From the NCBI GenBank assembly GCA_001802455.1, contig MGXZ01000016.1:62001-126000 (forward strand): a DNA stretch of 64,000 nucleotides. The letters run 5' to 3'. Under the pieces are notes generated by a model. That model was not told where the DNA came from and did no database searches. It saw nothing but the letters and a program-made list of their open reading frames with translations. Made by a program: the position numbers and the translations under genes. Below are positions 60,137-64,000 of the stretch, in pieces. Origin of the DNA: Gammaproteobacteria bacterium RIFCSPHIGHO2_12_FULL_39_24 (GTDB lineage Bacteria; Pseudomonadota; Gammaproteobacteria; Coxiellales; Coxiellaceae). The number at the start of each line of letters is the position of its first letter. Within the stretch, counting starts at the first letter, position 1.

Positions 60137-61710
60137 AATAATCCCCCAAAAAGTAATCTTTCAGATGTGAGCTTGTTGATTTTATGCTGATAGTGACTGC
60201 ATCTCACTGCATACCAAAATATCAGTATTGAAAAAATACCAATGAAAAGGAAATCCCAACCAAATGGAATGCTATTTTTTCCACCAAAAGAACCATAATA
60301 AGAAATCAATGATAAGCCTGAAAAATAAGGCAAAAGCCAACACGCTGATTTAATGGATGCCCAAATTGAATCGGCATTATTTCGTTTTGAAAATGCTAAA
60401 ACAGCCATTCCAATCACCAGAATAATAATGGTTTTGGACATCGTCTCCCATCCTGTCCAATAGCTCACTAAATTACAAAAATAAAACGCCAACGGTGACA
60501 GTATGCTGGCACAGGGTAATGTAAAGGGTGATGCCAATGACGCGTTCTGATGTCGCAATGACAATAACGCAATGGGTCCCATCGCGTAAGAAATCACCAT
60601 GATAGACGTTAAAAATTGCACCATGCTTTGCCAACTGGGCAATGGTAAAAATAAAAAACACCCTACCAGGGAATTAAAAATAATCGCGGCAACGGGAATA
60701 TCATGCTGATTTCGACGCAATAAAACACTGGAAAAATAGCCATTTTTTGACATCGCATAAGTGAGACGTGCAGTGGATGTCACATACACCGATGCTGCAC
60801 CCATCGGTGAAACAACAGCATCAGCCATTAATAATTTCACCAACCATAATAATCCTAAACCACTGGCAATGCCCGCAAAAGGCCCTAAATCACCAATAAA
60901 GGCAAGATGATTCCAACCTGCTGTAATGGCATGCGGCGCAATTGAACCAATAAAAACAATTTGCAATCCCAAATAAAGACACAAGCAAATAAATACAGAA
61001 CCAATAATGGCGGCGGGAACGGATTGTGATGGATGAATGGCTTCACCCGATAATTCCACGCCATGTTTAAAACCAACAAAAGCAAAAGCAACACCGCCAG
61101 TCGCCAATGCCGTTAATATAGTTTTCCATGATTCAGCATCAGAAAATGCAATACGTTCAAAATTATCCGCATGAAATACAACATGCATAATAGAAAAAAT
61201 AGCGAGAAAAATAACCGATACTTTAAACGATAAAATCAGTAAATTTGAATGCAACACCGTTTTCATTGTTCGCATATTGATAAATGTTAAACAAAACAGT
61301 AATAATACAGCGCATACCATTCCCAGCAGTGATAAAACCGATGCCCCTGTTTTTGTTTTTACCATCAATAACGGAAAATAATTGGATGCGTACTGCAAAA
61401 CGGCTTGTACTTCAATTGCCGGAATAGTGATGCTTGAAATCCACGCAACCCAACTGATAATAAAGGCGGTTAATTCGCCGTGCGTGTATTTGGCAACTTC
61501 TGTGGTGCCACCGGTCATTGGAATGCGTGCGGAAGTTTCTGCGAATGTAAATGCAATCAGCATTGTCATTAATCCGCCCAGTATCCACGCGATTAATGCA
61601 CCCGACCCTGCAATTTTTGCTGCATAATAAGGCGCGAATAGCCATGCGGATCCAATCGTGCCATTGACAATAATTAATAATAATCCTGCGAAAGTTATTT
61701 TTCTATTCAT
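60133..61710 (-). CDS. APC-family amino acid permease
   Basis: GLLLIIVNGTIGSAWLFAPYYAAKIAGSGALIAWILGG; multiple TM. Confidence 0.92.
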   Translation of the reverse strand: MNRKITFAGLLLIIVNGTIGSAWLFAPYYAAKIAGSGALIAWILGGLMTMLIAFTFAETSARIPMTGGTTEVAKYTHGELTAFIISWVAWISSITIPAIEVQAVLQYASNYFPLLMVKTKTGASVLSLLGMVCAVLLLFCLTFINMRTMKTVLHSNLLILSFKVSVIFLAIFSIMHVVFHADNFERIAFSDAESWKTILTALATGGVAFAFVGFKHGVELSGEAIHPSQSVPAAIIGSVFICLCLYLGLQIVFIGSIAPHAITAGWNHLAFIGDLGPFAGIASGLGLLWLVKLLMADAVVSPMGAASVYVTSTARLTYAMSKNGYFSSVLLRRNQHDIPVAAIIFNSLVGCFLFLPLPSWQSMVQFLTSIMVISYAMGPIALLSLRHQNASLASPFTLPCASILSPLAFYFCNLVSYWTGWETMSKTIIILVIGMAVLAFSKRNNADSIWASIKSACWLLPYFSGLSLISYYGSFGGKNSIPFGWDFLFIGIFSILIFWYAVRCSHYQHKINKLTSERLLFGGLL

Positions 61711-61793
61711 GCTATTCTTCCGTTTGTTTTCGAAATGTAAAACGAACACAAAAGAAAAATAACAGCTTTTAAAAAAACTGCACTACCGTATTT

Positions 61794-62369
61794 TCAGAAT
61801 ATCCACACCAACACCAATGGAACCAACAACATTAATGCATTATCATCAATCCATTTTATTGCTGGCCATTCAACCGCAACTGAAATGGGTGCAATAATCA
61901 TTCCATACCACAATGGAAAACCATAATATTTCGAAGCAACAAACCAAATGGCAACTGACACCAGCACGCCAACGATGATTATTATTTTTTTATTAGTGTG
62001 ATATAAACGCATTTCACCGAGCAAGGGATCCACTAACGCACACGTCGCAATAATCGGCACTGAAAAAGAAATAGAGGGTGAGAAAATTAAAACAATTCCC
62101 AATGACAATATCGTCCAGGCGAATGTTGATATTTGTGATGATTCATGCGCGCGTTGCGCAAATAAAATCAATCGCGTTCGCAATCGAAATTTTTCAAATA
62201 AAAAAACAAAGAAAATAAATCCCAGAATACACAGATGAATTATTTTCAGCGGCGCTAAGTGAATTAAAAAATAATAATAAAAAAACGGAACCATCACCAT
62301 CGCAATATGAAATAAACGTCTCGCGATATGGGCAATGATTCCGCCTTTAATGTGATGTGAAAATTGCAA
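61794..62369 (-). CDS. dolichol/phytol kinase-like (CTP-transferase superfamily) membrane protein
   Basis: HIARRLFHIAMV, CALVDPLLGEMR, VEWPAIKWIDDNALMLLVPLVL layout. Confidence 0.5.
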   Translation of the reverse strand: MQFSHHIKGGIIAHIARRLFHIAMVMVPFFYYYFLIHLAPLKIIHLCILGFIFFVFLFEKFRLRTRLILFAQRAHESSQISTFAWTILSLGIVLIFSPSISFSVPIIATCALVDPLLGEMRLYHTNKKIIIIVGVLVSVAIWFVASKYYGFPLWYGMIIAPISVAVEWPAIKWIDDNALMLLVPLVLVWIF

Positions 62370-62377
62370 AGCAAAAA

Positions 62378-63142
62378 CTACCGCAACGCTTTCAATGCAC
62401 GCGAATGTGGATAGCTTGCTTGAAAAATTTTCATTGTATTATTTGCCCTGTGTGTCAACCCCAGCTGACGATAGGATTTCACCATAATCACTAATGCAGG
62501 GATAACAGAAGGTGAGCGATCATAATGTTCCAACACAGTGCTTGCACGATTCGCCGCTGCCACATAAGCTTTCTGATCAAAATAGAATTGCGCGATACCC
62601 ACTTCTTTTTCAGCAAACAAATTACGAATATAACGCATGCGTGCAATCGCATCAGGAACATACGAACTCGTCGGGAATTGCTGTACCAATTCATTAAATG
62701 ACAAATACGCTTGTTTTAAATTTGTTAAATCACGCGGCGCTGGATTCACACCCGCTTTGCGTTGCAGCCATGAAAATCCTTGTCTAAAGGCAATAACGCC
62801 TTTCATGTAATAAGCATAATCCGAATAACTTCCACGCGGATATAACGCCAAATAACGATCCGCGGTTGCTAATGCTTCATCCGCTTCATCATCTTTGTAA
62901 TAAGCAAACACCAAATTAATCAAACCTTGTTCTGCATACGCACCAAATGGATATAACGCATTCAATGCTTCTAGTTGTTTCACGGCACGATGATAATGCC
63001 CATCTAATAAATCTTTTTTAGAAGTATGATACAATTCAGATGCGGTTTTATTGCGATATGCTTTAAACGAATCTTGTAGTGAATTGCTTGAACAACCACA
63101 TAGCACAACAACCAAACAACACAATAACAATAATTTCTTCAT
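62378..63142 (-). CDS. bamD: outer membrane assembly lipoprotein BamD
   Basis: Lipobox LCGC, YRNKTASELYHTSKKDLLDGHYHRAVKQLEALNALYPFG, TPR repeats; divergent to rluD. Confidence 0.95.
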   Translation of the reverse strand: MKKLLLLCCLVVVLCGCSSNSLQDSFKAYRNKTASELYHTSKKDLLDGHYHRAVKQLEALNALYPFGAYAEQGLINLVFAYYKDDEADEALATADRYLALYPRGSYSDYAYYMKGVIAFRQGFSWLQRKAGVNPAPRDLTNLKQAYLSFNELVQQFPTSSYVPDAIARMRYIRNLFAEKEVGIAQFYFDQKAYVAAANRASTVLEHYDRSPSVIPALVIMVKSYRQLGLTHRANNTMKIFQASYPHSRALKALR

Positions 63143-63222
63143 AATATTATCCAGCTCAATTTAGTCCTTGAATGAAGAGAAAGATTATATCATTCTGTTG
63201 AATTTGGAAAGTTGTACAATCC

Positions 63223-63252
63223 CTGATAACTGATAACTGATAACTGATACCT
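63223..63252. repeat. tandem CTGATAAC octamer array
   Basis: cctgataactgataactgataactgatacc, just upstream of the rluD ATG. Confidence 0.9.
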
Positions 63253-63258
63253 GCTTTT

Positions 63259-64000
63259 ATGAAAACCATCCAACTACAATCCATCATCCCTGAAACAGTC
63301 GCACACGAACGTCTGGATATCGCCTTAACCAAATTATTTCCAGACTATTCGCGTAGTTTAATTCAGCAATGGATCAAAAATGGTTCTGTGCGTGTTAATG
63401 ATCACCTCATTCAAAAGCCTCGCTGTACTGTTCAAGCAGGACAAGTCGTACAAGTTAATGCTGAATTAGTGGAAAATACAGAATGGAATGCGCAACCCAT
63501 TTCGCTGTCTGTTATTTTTGAAGATGATTATTTGATGGTGATTAATAAACCTATCGGATTGGTGGTACATCCTGGTGCTGGCAATCCTGATAACACCGTG
63601 GTAAATGCACTACTGCATCATTGTTCTGATTTATCGTCAATTCCTCGCGCAGGAATTATTCATCGATTAGACAAAGACACGTCGGGATTATTGATTGTCG
63701 CCAAAACATTACCCGTTCACAATGCGTTGATCAAACAAATGCAAGCACGCGACATTCACCGTGAATATCGCGCCATTGTGCACGGTCATATTATTTCTGG
63801 CGGCACCATTGATTTACCGATGGGACGTCATCCAATGCATCGCACCAAAATGGCTGTGAGAGAACTAGGAAAACCAGCGGTAACACATTATCGCGTGTTA
63901 GAACATTTTCCAAAACACACTTTGTTGTCTGTACAATTAGAAACAGGACGCACACATCAAATTCGTGTCCATTTCGCCCATTATCACCATCCGTTGGTAG
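63259..64000 (+). CDS. rluD: 23S rRNA pseudouridine synthase RluD, 3' truncated by window edge
   Basis: S4 domain YSRSLIQQWIKNGSVRVN; VINKPIGLVVHPGAGN; GIIHRLDKDTSGLLIVAKT; LETGRTHQIRVHFA. Confidence 0.95.
   Translation, partial: MKTIQLQSIIPETVAHERLDIALTKLFPDYSRSLIQQWIKNGSVRVNDHLIQKPRCTVQAGQVVQVNAELVENTEWNAQPISLSVIFEDDYLMVINKPIGLVVHPGAGNPDNTVVNALLHHCSDLSSIPRAGIIHRLDKDTSGLLIVAKTLPVHNALIKQMQARDIHREYRAIVHGHIISGGTIDLPMGRHPMHRTKMAVRELGKPAVTHYRVLEHFPKHTLLSVQLETGRTHQIRVHFAHYHHPLV

Overview
This 64 kb window is a gene-dense, AT-rich chromosomal segment of a gammaproteobacterium. Gene content and order suggest a Legionellales/Coxiella-like lineage, but that is inference. Most of it is housekeeping: aroG-like, rlmB, rlpA, ung, tRNA-Leu, def, der-yfgM-hisS-rodZ-ndk, dacA-dat-ybeD-thiN, lipB-lipA, prpB-mpl, PPi-type pfk, an HlyD/ABC exporter, cbpAM, greA-carB-carA, dnaJ-dnaK-grpE, nadK-recN, rpmE, dusA, yadGH-like ABC, cvpA-dedD-folC, accD-truA-fimV(mini), dsbAB-like, an APC/FAD/MFS operon, bamD and rluD. 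Five signals are not explained by routine annotation. (1) A TPP riboswitch on the minus strand precedes a PQ-loop membrane protein and faces a thiamine pyrophosphokinase gene, suggesting a PQ-loop thiamine transporter and salvage locus. (2) A dispersed GTGGGA/TCCCAC hexamer array has entered CarA (once) and CarB (three times) in frame at linkers or loops. At operon junctions the same motif supplies the GTG start codon or Shine-Dalgarno sequence of the downstream gene. (3) A structured intergenic element (3 copies) has a conserved core and apparently covarying stems; one copy holds the Shine-Dalgarno of a secreted-protein gene in its terminal stem. (4) A second hairpin family has a conserved CGTGAAMATGACAC loop and diverging but complementary stems. 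(5) Tandem CTGATAAC octamers lie at gene ends and carry stop codons in all three frames. Orphan secreted or membrane ORFs sit inside otherwise conserved operons. All calls come from reading the sequence and ORF track; no database search was run.
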